A DNA stretch of 64,000 nucleotides from Streptomyces sp. HUAS YS2 (GCF_033343995.1 NZ_CP137573.1:2108001-2172000); one strand, 5' to 3'; positions 1 through 9,552 are shown, counted from the first letter of the stretch. Numbers and translations are program-made. The notes: generated by a model from the sequence alone, not told the origin.

Positions 1-226
1 TCGTAAGCGTTCGAAATCCGCCGTGCCCAGGCGCACCCCCGATGCGCACGGAATCTCCCGCTCCAGCACCGCGGATGCGGTCCCGAATGGGGTTGCCGCA
101 TAAGCTCGGACCGGGCAGCACGGCCGGTCGTTGCCCGCCGCGGCCCGGGCAAGTCGGGCGAGGAAAGTTGTGAGCAGGGTGTATTCGCAGGTCAGCAGGG
201 CGATCAGGAGTGCGGGGTAAGGGGAC

Positions 227-895
227 GTGCACATCGTCATCATGGGCTGCGGGCGAGTGGGAGCCGCTCTCGCGCAGACCCTGGAACAGCAGGGGCACAC
301 CGTCGCGGTCGTGGACCAGGACCCGACGGCTTTTCGCCGTCTCGGCTCCGGGTTCGGCGGCCGTCGCGTCACCGGCGTCGGGTTCGACCAGGACACGCTG
401 CGCGAGGCGGGCATCGAGGAGGCCGGCGCCTTCGCTGCGGTGAGCAGCGGCGACAACTCCAACATCATCGCGGCGCGGGTCGCCCGCGAGATGTTCGGCA
501 TCGAGAACGTCGCGGCGCGGATCTACGACCCCCGGCGCGCCGAGGTCTACCAGCGCCTGGGCATTCCGACGGTCGCGACGGTCCGGTGGACCGCGGACCA
601 GATGCTGCGGCGACTGCTCCCGTCCGGCGCGGAGCCGCTGTGGCGAGACCCGAGCGGCGGCGTCCAGCTCGCCGAGGTGCACACCTCGACGGAGTGGATC
701 GGCCACAAGGTCAGCCGCCTGCAGGAGGAGACCGGCGTGCGCGTGGCCTTCCTCACCCGCTTGGGCGAAGCGATTCTGCCGACGTCGCAGACGGTGCTGC
801 AGGAGGGCGACCTCGTGCACGTGATGATGCGTACGGACGAGATCGAGAAGGTCGAGGCGGCGTTCGCCGCGGGGCCCGAGGAGGGCGGTCACTGA
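227..895 (+). CDS. TrkA-family potassium uptake regulator, first of a pair (CeoB-like)
   Basis: A 222-residue cytoplasmic RCK protein that gates Trk/Ktr-type K+ transporters. The N-terminus has a Rossmann NAD-binding turn (GCGRVG, residues 7-12) followed by the acidic residue of the next strand (VVDQD). The C-terminal third fits a TrkA_C (RCK_C) ligand-binding domain. The GTG start is chosen because an AAGGGGA Shine-Dalgarno lies just upstream and the sequence begins directly with the first Rossmann strand. The stop overlaps the next start in an ATGA arrangement, so the two proteins are translationally coupled and probably form a hetero-oligomeric ring. No membrane subunit is encoded nearby. 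In Mycobacterium the equivalent pair is named ceoB/ceoC. Family assignment is firm; the transport partner is unknown. Confidence 0.93.
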   Translation: MHIVIMGCGRVGAALAQTLEQQGHTVAVVDQDPTAFRRLGSGFGGRRVTGVGFDQDTLREAGIEEAGAFAAVSSGDNSNIIAARVAREMFGIENVAARIYDPRRAEVYQRLGIPTVATVRWTADQMLRRLLPSGAEPLWRDPSGGVQLAEVHTSTEWIGHKVSRLQEETGVRVAFLTRLGEAILPTSQTVLQEGDLVHVMMRTDEIEKVEAAFAAGPEEGGH

Positions 896-1575
896 TGCGT
901 GTCGCTATTGCGGGCGCGGGTGCGGTGGGCCGTTCCATCGCGGGCGAGCTGCTGGAGAACGGGCACGAGGTGCTCCTGATCGACAAGGCGCCCACCGCCA
1001 TCTCGGTGGAGCGGGTACCGCAGGCGGAGTGGCTGCTGGCCGACGCCTGTGAGATCACCTCGCTGGACGAGGCGGCGCTGCAGCGCTGCAACGTCGTCAT
1101 CGCGGCGACCGGCGATGACAAGGTCAACCTGGTCGTCTCGCTGCTCGCGAAGACCGAGTACGGCGTGCCGCGGGTGGTCGCCCGGGTGAACAACCCGAAG
1201 AACGAGTGGCTGTTCAACGAGTCCTGGGGCGTGGACGTCGCCGTGTCGACTCCGCGCCTGATGTCGGCCCTGGTGGAGGAGGCGGTGAGCGTCGGCGACC
1301 TCGTCCGGCTGCTGCGCTTCAGCCACGGCGACGCGAACCTGGTGGAGCTGACGCTGCCGCCGGAGTCGGCGATCGCGGGCACGCAGGTCGGCGACGTCGC
1401 CTGGCCGCAGGACACCTCGCTGGTCACCATCATCCGCGGCTCCCGGGTGCTCACCCCGAGCGCCGAGGAGACGCTGGAGGCGGGCGACGAGCTGCTGTTC
1501 GTCGCGGCCCAGGCGCGCGAGGAGCAGCTGGAGGACCTGCTGTCGGTGCGCCGCGAGGGCACCACGGCGGAGTAG
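895..1575 (+). CDS. TrkA-family potassium uptake regulator, second of a pair (CeoC-like)
   Basis: A 226-residue paralogue of the preceding gene, starting at an ATG inside the upstream TGA stop. Residues 1-130 form an NAD-binding Rossmann domain (GAGAVG near residue 7, then LLIDK), and residues about 140-220 a TrkA_C domain. Known RCK_C domains bind c-di-AMP or nucleotides and gate K+ flux; whether this one does is inference. Two RCK genes in tandem without a TrkH/KtrB gene suggest they act on a transporter encoded elsewhere. The gene ends just before a strong hairpin shared with the convergent DUF3159 gene. Confidence 0.93.
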   Translation: MRVAIAGAGAVGRSIAGELLENGHEVLLIDKAPTAISVERVPQAEWLLADACEITSLDEAALQRCNVVIAATGDDKVNLVVSLLAKTEYGVPRVVARVNNPKNEWLFNESWGVDVAVSTPRLMSALVEEAVSVGDLVRLLRFSHGDANLVELTLPPESAIAGTQVGDVAWPQDTSLVTIIRGSRVLTPSAEETLEAGDELLFVAAQAREEQLEDLLSVRREGTTAE

Positions 1576-1589
1576 CGGCGCGTACGGGA

Positions 1590-1629
1590 AAGGGGCCCGG
1601 GGAAGCGGATTCGCTTCCCCGGGCCCCTT
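1590..1629. terminator. Strong bidirectional hairpin between convergent genes
   Basis: A perfect 18-bp inverted repeat (1590-1607 and 1612-1629) encloses a 4-base loop. It lies between the stop of the second TrkA gene (+) and the stop of the DUF3159 gene (-). There is no long T-tract, which is usual for Streptomyces terminators. Confidence 0.85.
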
Positions 1630-1650
1630 CGTCTGCACAACGCCGAGGCG

Positions 1651-2412
1651 CTACGCCTCCGGGTGCTGCTGCGCGGCCTGCGCCGCGGCGGCCTTGCGGG
1701 CCTTCTCGGCCTGCTCCTCCGCCTCCATCTCGGCGAAGACGTCGATCGGCGCCGGGGCCTTCGCGAGGAAGACCCAGGTCAGGTAGACGGCCAGCAGGAA
1801 CGGCGGGATCTTCAGGGCGACCAGGACCCAGCCCAGCTGGGTGGTGTCCGCCCACCAGTACAGCGGGAAGAGGATCGCGCACTTCGCCAGCAGGATCAGG
1901 CCCCAGGCCCAACTCGCCTTGGCGTACGCCTTCTTGCGGCCGGGGTTGCGGGTCCGCCAGGAGAGGTTCTCCTTGAAGACCGGGCCGAGGATCACGCCGA
2001 TCAGGGGCACGCCCGCCAGCGTCGTGATGATGTACGCGAGGGCGAGCCCGAGCGTGTACAGCATGCCGGGCAGGTAGAAGTCCTTGGCGTTGCCCGTCAT
2101 CATCGCGAAGACGACGCCGAAGGCCACGCCGAAGACGCCGCTGAAGGCGTGCTTCACCGTGTCCCGGCGGATCAGCCGGACCACGACGAGGACCAGCGAG
2201 ACGGCGAGCGCCGCGATCGCCGAGAGCTGCAGGTTCTTGTTGATCGTGTAGATCGTGACGAAGAGCAGCCCCGGCACGACCGTCTCGATCATGCCGCGCA
2301 GGCCGCCGAACGCCTCGAACAGCGCGGCCTCCGTGACCTCCTTCGAGGCCGGGGTCGGGTCGTGCTGATCCGTCGTCGGCTTGTCGGTCGGCGGCTTGTC
2401 GAGGGACGTCAC
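1651..2412 (-). CDS. DUF3159 integral membrane protein
   Basis: A 253-residue membrane protein of the DUF3159 family, found across actinobacteria next to the paired TrkA genes. A polar N-terminus (about 25 residues) precedes the family signature around ALFEAFGGLRGMIE. Several hydrophobic helices follow (about residues 45-85, 90-135, 170-215), then a charged Ala/Glu/Lys C-terminal tail. The GTG start lies three bases after the stop of the OB-fold gene, so the two are one transcription unit. Function is not established. Its fixed place beside K+ regulators suggests an ion- or envelope-related role, but that is inference from position only. Confidence 0.88.
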   Translation of the reverse strand: MTSLDKPPTDKPTTDQHDPTPASKEVTEAALFEAFGGLRGMIETVVPGLLFVTIYTINKNLQLSAIAALAVSLVLVVVRLIRRDTVKHAFSGVFGVAFGVVFAMMTGNAKDFYLPGMLYTLGLALAYIITTLAGVPLIGVILGPVFKENLSWRTRNPGRKKAYAKASWAWGLILLAKCAILFPLYWWADTTQLGWVLVALKIPPFLLAVYLTWVFLAKAPAPIDVFAEMEAEEQAEKARKAAAAQAAQQHPEA

Positions 2413-2415
2413 CGG

Positions 2416-2814
2416 CTACTCCTGTCCGAGCGGTCGGAGCTCGTATTTGGGGTTGAAGAGGACCCGCCGGCCGTGGCTCAAGGAGATCCGGCCGGAGGCG
2501 ATCAGCTTGCGGCCCGGTTCGATGCCCACGATGGACCGCCGGCCCAGCCATACGACGTCCAGCGGCGCCGTGCCGTCGAACAGCTCGGCCTCCAGCGCGG
2601 GCACGCCGGCCCGGGGACGCAGCGTGACCGTGCGCAAGGTACCAGTCACCTTGACGATCTGACGGTCGGAGCAGGCGGAGATGGGCGTGCACCCGGACGC
2701 CTGGGTGTCCTCCTGGAGCTCCTCGGACTCCAGCTCCTCCTGCGAGGTGGACAGGCGGTCGAGCATCCGGCGGAACCGTCCGGCCGGCTTCTCCGTTCGC
2801 GGTGCAGCACTCAT
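2416..2814 (-). CDS. Small OB-fold nucleic-acid-binding-like protein
   Basis: A 132-residue protein. Residues about 1-45 are acidic and polar; residues about 50-130 fit an OB fold of the RecG-wedge/tRNA-anticodon type (VTGTLRTVTLRPRAGVPALE, then GRRSIVGIEPGR, then FNPKYEL). Actinobacterial homologues are annotated as OB-fold nucleic-acid-binding proteins and lie beside the DUF3159 gene, as here. The spacing of three bases to the DUF3159 start implies coupled translation. No catalytic residues are visible. Ligand and role are unknown. Confidence 0.85.
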   Translation of the reverse strand: MSAAPRTEKPAGRFRRMLDRLSTSQEELESEELQEDTQASGCTPISACSDRQIVKVTGTLRTVTLRPRAGVPALEAELFDGTAPLDVVWLGRRSIVGIEPGRKLIASGRISLSHGRRVLFNPKYELRPLGQE

Positions 2815-2857
2815 ACAGAAAGCCTACCGGGCCGCGCCGACGCGGCCCCCAATCGCA

Positions 2858-3544
<687 letters not shown>

Positions 3545-3605
3545 GAAGGGCTACCTGCTTTCTGCCGGAGGGTGTGTGCTGCGTGCTGCGGGCCCCGCGC
3601 GGGCG

Positions 3606-6176
3606 TCAGGGGGCGGCGTGGGCGGTGGGGTCGGCCGGGGCGGCGGTGTCCGCCCGGGCGGTGGGGTCCGGCGGGGCGCCGCGCGCCGCGCGGAGGGTGA
3701 GGACCATGGTGAGTCCGCCGCCGGGGGTGTCCTCGGCCGTGATCGTGCCGCCCATGGCCTCAACGAAGCCGCGGGCGACGGCGAGGCCGAGCCCGACGCC
3801 GGCGCCGCGGGGCGCGTCGCCGAAGCGCTGGAACGGCTCGAAGATGCCGTCCTTGCTCTCGTCGGGGACTCCGGGGCCGCGGTCCACGACGCGCAGCTCG
3901 ACGCGGTCGCCGAGCGCGCTGGCGGCGACCATGACGGGAATGCCGTCGGGGCTGTACTTGACGGCATTCTCGACGATGTTGGCGACGGCCCGCTCCAGGA
4001 GGCCCTTGTCGACCTGGACCATCGGCAGTGTCTCCGGGACGTCCAGCTCGGCGCTGCCGTCCGGGACCCCGCCGAGCGCCATCGGTACGACCTCGTCGAG
4101 GTCGATGGCCCGGATCAGCGGGGTGACCGTGCCGGTCTGGAGCCGGGACATGTCGAGGAGGTTGCCGACAAGATGGTCGAGCCGGTCGGCGCCGTCCTCG
4201 ATGCCCTCCAGGAGCGCCGCGACGTCGTCCTCGGACCACTCGACGTCGTCGGAGCGGAGCGAGGAGACGGCGGCCTTGATGCCGGCGAGCGGGGTGCGCA
4301 GGTCGTGGCTGACGGCGGCGAGCAGCGAGGTACGGATCTTGTTGCCCTCGGCCAGCTTGCGGGCCTCCTCGGCCTCGCCGACGAGGCGCTGCCGGTCGAG
4401 CACCACGGCGGCCTGGGCGGCGAAGGCGCCGAGCACCCGGCGGTCCTCGGCGGGCAGCACGCGGCCGGTCAGCGCGAGCGCGAGGTGGTCGTCGACGGGC
4501 ATGTCGACGTCGGCGTCCTCGGGGCGCTCGGCCGGGTGGGGCCCGACGCTGCCGGCGCGGACCCACGGGTCGACGTCGCCGGCCCGTTCCAGGAGGGCGA
4601 CGGAGTCCATGGAGAAGGTCTCCCGGACCCGCTCAAGGAGCGCTTCGAGGGTCTGCTCGCCGCGCAGCACGCTGCCGGCGAGCAGGGAGAGCGTCTCCGA
4701 CTCGGCGCGCAGCCGGGCGGCCTGGTGGGTGCGGCGGGCGGCGAGGTCGACGACGGAGGCGACCGAGACGGCGACGCCGAAGAAGACCGCGATGGCGACG
4801 ATGTTCAGCGGGTCGGCGATGGTGATCCGGTGGATCGGCGGGGTGAAGAACCAGTTCAAGAGCACGGAGCCCAGGGCGGCGGAGGCCAGGGCCGGCCACA
4901 GCCCGCCGAGCAGGGCCGCGGCCACGTTCAGCGCCAGGAACAGCAGCATGTCGTTGGCGAGGCCGAGGTTGGCGTCGATGTGGGTGAGCAGCAGCGTGAG
5001 CAGCGCCGGGCCGCCGACGCCGACGAGCCAGCCGGCGATCCGCCGGGAGCGGCCGAGCCGGCCGCCGCGGGCGACGGGCAGCCCGCGGCCCTTGGCGACC
5101 TCTTCGTGGGTGACGATGTGGACGTCGAGGTCCGGGCCGGACTCGCGGGCGACGGTGGCGCCGACTCCGGGTCCGAGGATGTACTGCCAGGTCCGGCGGC
5201 GGCTGGAGCCGAGGACGATCTGGGTGGCGTTGACGCCGCGGGCGAACTCCAGCAGTGCGGCCGGTATGTCGTCGCCGATGACGTGGTGGAAGGTGCCGCC
5301 CAAGTCCTCAACGAGGGTGCGCTGGACCGTCAGCTCCTTCGGGGAGGCGGAGGTCAGTCCGTCGCTGCGGGAGATGTAGACGGCCAGGACCTCGCCGCCC
5401 GCGCCCTTCTCGGCGAGCCGGGCGGCCCTGCGTATCAGCGTGCGGCCCTCGGGGCCGCCGGTGAGGCCGACGACGATCCGTTCGCGGGCCTGCCAGGTGG
5501 AGCGGATGCCGTGCTCGCCGCGGTACTGCTGGAGGTACTCGTCGACCCGGTCGGCGGTCCAGAGCAGGGCCAGCTCGCGCAGGGCGGTGAGGTTGCCGGG
5601 GCGGAAGTAGTTGGAGAGGGCCGCGTCGACCTTGTCGGGCTTGTAGACGTTGCCGTGCGCCATGCGGCGGCGCAGCGCCTGGGGCGACATGTCGACAAGC
5701 TCGATCTGGTCCGCGCGCCGGACGACCTCGTCCGGGACGGTCTCGCGCTGCCGTACGCCGGTGATCGACTCGACGACGTCGCCGAGGGACTCCAGATGTT
5801 GGATGTTGACCGTGGATATGACGTCGATGCCGGCGGCGAGCAGTTCCGCGACGTCCTGCCAGCGCTTGGCGTTCCGCGAGCCGGGCACGTTGGTGTGGGC
5901 GAGTTCGTCCACCAGCGCGACGGCGGGACGGCGGGCGAGGACGGCGTCCACGTCCATCTCGGTGAACACGGCGCCGCGGTGCTCGAGGCTCCGGCGCGGC
6001 GTCTGCTCCAGGCCGTGCAGCAGTACCTCGGTGCGCGGCCGGTCGTGGTGCTCCACGAAGGCGACGACGCAGTCGGTACCGCGTTCCACGCGTCGGTGCG
6101 CCTCGGCGAGCATCGCGTACGTCTTGCCGACGCCCGGTGCCGCACCGAGGTAGATCCGAAGCTTGCCGCGTCCCAT
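3606..6176 (-). CDS. kdpD: KdpD osmosensitive K+ sensor histidine kinase
   Basis: An 856-residue membrane kinase with full KdpD architecture. Residues 1-210 are the KdpD N-terminal domain with a Walker A (GAAPGVGKT at 11-19) and Walker B-like ALVDELAHTN. A universal-stress-protein domain follows (about 240-360, ending in VLGSSRRR), then four clustered DUF4118 transmembrane helices (about 390-500), a GAF-like segment, a HisKA H-box (SHDLRTPLAG) and a HATPase domain with DRGPGVP. The ATG at 6176 is chosen over an upstream in-frame start because known KdpD proteins begin at this MGRGKLRIYLG. In some bacteria the USP region of KdpD binds c-di-AMP; whether it does here is untested. Confidence 0.94.
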   Translation of the reverse strand: MGRGKLRIYLGAAPGVGKTYAMLAEAHRRVERGTDCVVAFVEHHDRPRTEVLLHGLEQTPRRSLEHRGAVFTEMDVDAVLARRPAVALVDELAHTNVPGSRNAKRWQDVAELLAAGIDVISTVNIQHLESLGDVVESITGVRQRETVPDEVVRRADQIELVDMSPQALRRRMAHGNVYKPDKVDAALSNYFRPGNLTALRELALLWTADRVDEYLQQYRGEHGIRSTWQARERIVVGLTGGPEGRTLIRRAARLAEKGAGGEVLAVYISRSDGLTSASPKELTVQRTLVEDLGGTFHHVIGDDIPAALLEFARGVNATQIVLGSSRRRTWQYILGPGVGATVARESGPDLDVHIVTHEEVAKGRGLPVARGGRLGRSRRIAGWLVGVGGPALLTLLLTHIDANLGLANDMLLFLALNVAAALLGGLWPALASAALGSVLLNWFFTPPIHRITIADPLNIVAIAVFFGVAVSVASVVDLAARRTHQAARLRAESETLSLLAGSVLRGEQTLEALLERVRETFSMDSVALLERAGDVDPWVRAGSVGPHPAERPEDADVDMPVDDHLALALTGRVLPAEDRRVLGAFAAQAAVVLDRQRLVGEAEEARKLAEGNKIRTSLLAAVSHDLRTPLAGIKAAVSSLRSDDVEWSEDDVAALLEGIEDGADRLDHLVGNLLDMSRLQTGTVTPLIRAIDLDEVVPMALGGVPDGSAELDVPETLPMVQVDKGLLERAVANIVENAVKYSPDGIPVMVAASALGDRVELRVVDRGPGVPDESKDGIFEPFQRFGDAPRGAGVGLGLAVARGFVEAMGGTITAEDTPGGGLTMVLTLRAARGAPPDPTARADTAAPADPTAHAAP

Positions 6177-6243
6177 GGGACGACCATACGTCCAGCACAT
6201 GGGACGTTCCGTACGCGTGAGCGAGCCTCGGGACGTCCTTGAC

Positions 6244-6289
6244 GGGATTCTGATGCCGAGGATTCGGATCGCGAGAATTCCGATGTCGA
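6244..6289. repeat. Three imperfect 15-16 bp tandem units upstream of the YciI-like gene
   Basis: Three similar units built on GATTC..GATG/C..CGA follow each other: GGGATTCTGATGCCGA, GGATTCGGATCGCGA and GAATTCCGATGTCGA. They sit in the 186-base divergent gap between kdpD and the YciI-like gene. They could be a regulator-binding cluster or simple slippage; nothing decides between these. Confidence 0.5.
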
Positions 6290-6362
6290 GAACGCGGTGG
6301 CGGCTCCGACCTCAGGGTGGAAGGAACGTGGCGGCACCGTCACACGACCCGAGGAGCACACG

Positions 6363-6764
6363 ATGAAGTACATGCTGCTGATGCAGTTCAGCTCGCAGAC
6401 CCTGGACGTCCCGCAGATCGGCGAGTGGCAGCCGGAGGAGATCGGGGCGCACATCGCGTTCATGAAGACCACGAACGAGAAGCTCGCGGCCGCCGGTGAG
6501 CTGGTGGACGCGCAGGGGCTGGCGATGCCCGACACCGCACGGATCGTGAAGGCCGGTGCGGACGGCTCGCCGCTGGTCACCGACGGCCCCTTCGCCGAGA
6601 CGAAGGAGTTCCTGGCGGGCTGGTGGATCGTGGACGTCGACACGGCCGATCGGGCGATCGAGATCGCGGCGGAGGTCTCGGCGGCGCCCGGGCCCGGCGG
6701 CCGGCCGATCAACATGCCGATCGAGGTCCGCGAGGTGATGGCGGAGCCCCCGACGGACCTCTGA
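6363..6764 (+). CDS. YciI / DGPF-domain protein
   Basis: A 133-residue protein of the YCII-related family. It starts MKYMLLMQFSS and carries the family signature VTDGPFAETKEFLAGWW (around residues 71-87). The fold is a dimeric ferredoxin-like alpha/beta barrel. Relatives are often encoded beside ECF sigma factors, but none is adjacent here. The ATG at 6363 is preferred because GAGGAG lies 9 bases upstream. Biochemical function is unknown for most of the family. It is monocistronic and convergent with the ABC ATPase gene. Confidence 0.9.
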   Translation: MKYMLLMQFSSQTLDVPQIGEWQPEEIGAHIAFMKTTNEKLAAAGELVDAQGLAMPDTARIVKAGADGSPLVTDGPFAETKEFLAGWWIVDVDTADRAIEIAAEVSAAPGPGGRPINMPIEVREVMAEPPTDL

Positions 6765-6788
6765 GCCGCCGCCCGGTACTTCCGAGCG

Positions 6789-7520
6789 TCAGTGCTCGAT
6801 GATCTCGCCGTCGCGCAGTTCCAGGACCCGGTCCGCCAGGCCCAGGAGCTGCGCGTCGTGCGTGGCGACGAGGGCCGTCACGCCCTCGCTGCGCACCACC
6901 GCGCGGAGCAGCTGCATGACCGCGAGGCCGGTCTCGGCGTCCAGCTGGCCGGTCGGCTCGTCGGCTATCAGCAGGGACGGCCGGTTCGCCAGGGCGCGGG
7001 CGATGGCGACGCGCTGCTGCTGACCGCCGGAGAGTTCGCCGGGCCGCTGGGCGGCGTGGTCGGCGAGACCGACCAGGGCGAGCAGCAGGGCCACCCGCTC
7101 CTCGCGCTCCTTGGGGTCTGCCTTGCGCAGCCGCATCGGTACGCCGACGTTCTCCGCGGCGGAGAGGATCGGGATCAGGCCGAAGGACTGGAAGATGAAG
7201 CCGATGCGGTCCCGGCGCAGCTCGAGCAGCCCGTCCTCGCCGAGCTCCGCGAGGTCGGTCCCGCCGACCGTGATCCGGCCGCCGTCGGGGGTGTCCAGGC
7301 CGCCGACCAGGTTGAGCAGCGTGGTCTTGCCGGAGCCGGAGCGGCCCTTGAGGGCGACCAGCTCGCCGCGCGGGATCTCGAAGGAGACGCCGCGCAGGGC
7401 GTGCACGGCCGCCTCGCCCGTCCCGTAGGAGCGACGCAGGTCCTCGACGCGGACCATCGGTCCGTCGGCCGGGTCCGCCACCGCAGTGGCGCCGGACAGC
7501 GCGCCGGAGCTCTCGTTCAT
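6789..7520 (-). CDS. ABC transporter ATP-binding protein (LolD/MacB type)
   Basis: A 243-residue ATPase of the MacB/LolD (FtsX-permease partner) class. Residues 1-27 form a polar lead. Then come Walker A (GRSGSGKTT), a Q-loop (FIFQSFGL), the signature LSGGQQQR, Walker B (LLIADEPTGQLD) and an H-loop His in LVATHD. All catalytic motifs look intact. The start at 7520 is preceded by AAGGGGGG. There is no FtsX/MacB permease gene on either side, so it must pair with a permease elsewhere or work alone. Confidence 0.92.
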   Translation of the reverse strand: MNESSGALSGATAVADPADGPMVRVEDLRRSYGTGEAAVHALRGVSFEIPRGELVALKGRSGSGKTTLLNLVGGLDTPDGGRITVGGTDLAELGEDGLLELRRDRIGFIFQSFGLIPILSAAENVGVPMRLRKADPKEREERVALLLALVGLADHAAQRPGELSGGQQQRVAIARALANRPSLLIADEPTGQLDAETGLAVMQLLRAVVRSEGVTALVATHDAQLLGLADRVLELRDGEIIEH

Positions 7521-7614
7521 GTCCTGTCCCCCCTTGATCCCCTGTCCCAGCCAGTATGTGCGTTCGACACCGCCCGGGGCCAGGGATCGCGCCGGAATGG
7601 CGTGCGGACGACAA

Positions 7615-7663
7615 ACGGCCGGTGGGCCGCCTCCCGGGGGACGGGACGCGGCCCACCGGCCGT
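7615..7663 (-). terminator. Hairpin after the DUF3710 gene
   Basis: A perfect 16-bp inverted repeat (7615-7630 and 7648-7663) with a 17-base loop lies just after the DUF3710 stop. It separates the thioesterase-dut-DUF3710 unit from the ABC ATPase gene, which is on the same strand. Confidence 0.8.
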
Positions 7664-7677
7664 ACGGAACTCGGGGG

Positions 7678-8454
7678 TCAGCGGACCTCGGTGATCTCCG
7701 GTCCGCGCTGGAGCTGGCCCATGCCGCCGGAGAACCGCGAGGTCTCCTGCTCCTCCTGCTGCACACCCTCGGGCACCATCTGGGCGTCGTTGGGCAGCTT
7801 CAGGACGATCGGGTCGCGCGGGGCCATCGGGCCTTCGCCGCGGACCACGACGGTGTCGCGGACGATCTGCTCCAGCAGGCCCGCGGCCTCGGGCTGCACC
7901 GCTCCCTGCCCGGAGATCACGCCGCGCAGGAACCAGCGGGGCCCGTCGACGCCGACGAAGCGCACCAGCTGCACGCCGCTGTTGCCGTCCGGCAGCTGCA
8001 CCGGGACCTGGGCCCGCAGCTCCCAGCCGAGGGGGCCCTCGACCTCGTCGACGACACCGCCCTGCTGGGTGATGCCGGAGGCGATCTCCTCGCGGACCTC
8101 GCCCCAGATGCCTTCCTTCTTGGGCGCGGCGAACGCCTGCAGCTGCACGGCGCTGTCACGCAGTACGACGGTGGCCGCGACGATCGCGTCGCCCGCCACC
8201 TCCACCCGCAGCTCCATGCCCTCGACTCCGGGCACGAAGATGCCGCCGAGGTCCACACGGCCCTCCTCGGGCCGGGTGACCTCGGAAATGTCCCAGGGAC
8301 CGTCGGGCCGGGGCGCCGGCGGAAGGTTCACCCGGCGCGGCTGCTCCGCGTCGGCCGATGCAGCCTCGTCACCGGGGTTCACCTCATCGACGACCTGCTC
8401 GGCCTCGCCCGCTGCGTCCACAGCGGCACCGCTCTTCTTGCGACGTCCGAACAC
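7678..8454 (-). CDS. DUF3710 protein
   Basis: A 258-residue soluble protein of the actinobacterial DUF3710 family. It starts with a basic FGRRKKS motif, followed by an acidic linker of about 50 residues. The conserved body begins around RPDGPWDISEV and includes VDLGGIFVPG and a C-terminal region around LPNDAQMVPEG. The GTG at 8454 is used because GGGAAGGA lies 7 bases upstream; an upstream in-frame extension would run through dut. The start is one base after the dut stop, so translation is coupled. Its function is unknown, but association with dut is conserved in actinobacteria. Confidence 0.9.
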   Translation of the reverse strand: MFGRRKKSGAAVDAAGEAEQVVDEVNPGDEAASADAEQPRRVNLPPAPRPDGPWDISEVTRPEEGRVDLGGIFVPGVEGMELRVEVAGDAIVAATVVLRDSAVQLQAFAAPKKEGIWGEVREEIASGITQQGGVVDEVEGPLGWELRAQVPVQLPDGNSGVQLVRFVGVDGPRWFLRGVISGQGAVQPEAAGLLEQIVRDTVVVRGEGPMAPRDPIVLKLPNDAQMVPEGVQQEEQETSRFSGGMGQLQRGPEITEVR

Positions 8455-8455
8455 G

Positions 8456-8968
8456 TCACTGTCCTTCCCGGTCGGATACGACCGAAGCGTATCGATTCCC
8501 ACCCGTTGTGCCGTCCACGGCGGCATGACCGCCGGTGGACCCGAAGCCCCCCTCGGCCCGCGCCGAGCCGGGAAGCTCCGCGACCTCGTGGAAGCGCACC
8601 TTCTCGACCTGCTGGACGACCAGTTGGGCAATCCGGTCGAACCGTTCGAATCGCACGCTCTCGCGCGGATCCAGATTGACCACGATCACCTTGATCTCCC
8701 CACGGTACCCGGCATCCACCGTCCCCGGGGCATTCACGAGCGCCAGGCCGCAGCGGGCGGCCAGACCGGAGCGGGGGTGCACGAAGGCGGCGTAGCCGTC
8801 CGGCAGGGCGATCGAGATGCCGGTGGGCAGCACGGCGCGCTCGCCGGGGGCCAGCTCGGCCGCCTCGGTGGTGACCAGGTCGACCCCGGCGTCGCCCGGG
8901 TGCCCGTAGGCCGGGATCGGCACCTCCGGGTCCACGCGGCGGATGAGTACGTCGACAGGGTTGCGCAT
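8456..8968 (-). CDS. dut: Deoxyuridine 5'-triphosphate nucleotidohydrolase (dUTPase)
   Basis: A 170-residue trimeric dUTPase that hydrolyses dUTP to dUMP and pyrophosphate, keeping uracil out of DNA and supplying dTMP synthesis. The family motifs are visible in order: motif 1 (GDAGVDL), motif 2 (PRSGLA), motif 3 (GTVDAGYRGEI), motif 4 (RIAQLVVQ) and the Gly-rich C-terminal arm motif 5 (GGFGSTGG). The ATG overlaps the TGA of the upstream thioesterase gene. Length is slightly above the typical 150 because of a C-terminal tail. Confidence 0.97.
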   Translation of the reverse strand: MRNPVDVLIRRVDPEVPIPAYGHPGDAGVDLVTTEAAELAPGERAVLPTGISIALPDGYAAFVHPRSGLAARCGLALVNAPGTVDAGYRGEIKVIVVNLDPRESVRFERFDRIAQLVVQQVEKVRFHEVAELPGSARAEGGFGSTGGHAAVDGTTGGNRYASVVSDREGQ

Positions 8969-9552
8969 CAGGGGTTCACCTCGAAGGCGCGGGCGCGCCG
9001 GACCTGGTCGGGGTCGGACATGGCGGCCTGGATCTCCTCCGGCCGGCCGTTGTCGATGAAGTGGTCCACCTTGACCTCGATGAAGAGGGCGTAGCCGCGG
9101 ACGGCGACCGGGCCGTCCGGCCCGCCGATCCGGCCGGTGGCGGTGGAGTAGATCTTGCGGCCGCTGACGGCGGTGACCTCGGCCTCCAGGTGCAGCACGG
9201 TGCCGACCGGCACGGGGCGCACGTAGTCGGTCTCCAGGCGGCCGGTCACGGCGATGACCCGGAGCAGCCAGTTCAGCGAGCCGAGGGTCTCGTCGAGCGC
9301 GGTGGCCAGGACGCCGCCGTGGGCGAGGCCGGGCGCGCCCTGGTGGTCCGGGGTCACGGTGAACTCGGCCGTGACGGTGACGCCCTCGCCGGCCCGCGCG
9401 GCCAGGTGAAGTCCGTGGGGCTGGCCGCCGCCGCAGCCGAAGCAGTGCTCGTAGTGCGCGCCGAGCAGCTCGCCGGGGGCGGGCGCCTCGGGGTGGCGTA
9501 CCGGCGGTATGGCGTCGGCCGGCGGAGTGAGGGCGGCAGATGTTCCAGTCAC
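8968..9552 (-). CDS. PaaI-family hotdog-fold thioesterase
   Basis: A 194-residue hotdog-fold protein. After about 30 variable residues there is a Cys-containing CFGCGGGQPHGLHL segment. Then comes the conserved thioesterase core with GLAHGGVLATALDETLG, where the Asp or Glu is the expected catalytic residue, and VRPVPVGT. Members hydrolyse acyl-CoA or acyl-ACP thioesters; the substrate cannot be read from sequence. The GTG at 9552 is preferred because an upstream ATG would overlap the start of the divergent DUF3093 gene. It is first in the overlapping unit with dut and DUF3710. Confidence 0.85.
   Translation of the reverse strand: MTGTSAALTPPADAIPPVRHPEAPAPGELLGAHYEHCFGCGGGQPHGLHLAARAGEGVTVTAEFTVTPDHQGAPGLAHGGVLATALDETLGSLNWLLRVIAVTGRLETDYVRPVPVGTVLHLEAEVTAVSGRKIYSTATGRIGGPDGPVAVRGYALFIEVKVDHFIDNGRPEEIQAAMSDPDQVRRARAFEVNP

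Noticed and set aside
1..226. A possible gene fragment at the left edge
   Set aside because: No frame has coding bias or family resemblance; it looks like a promoter region for the first TrkA gene.
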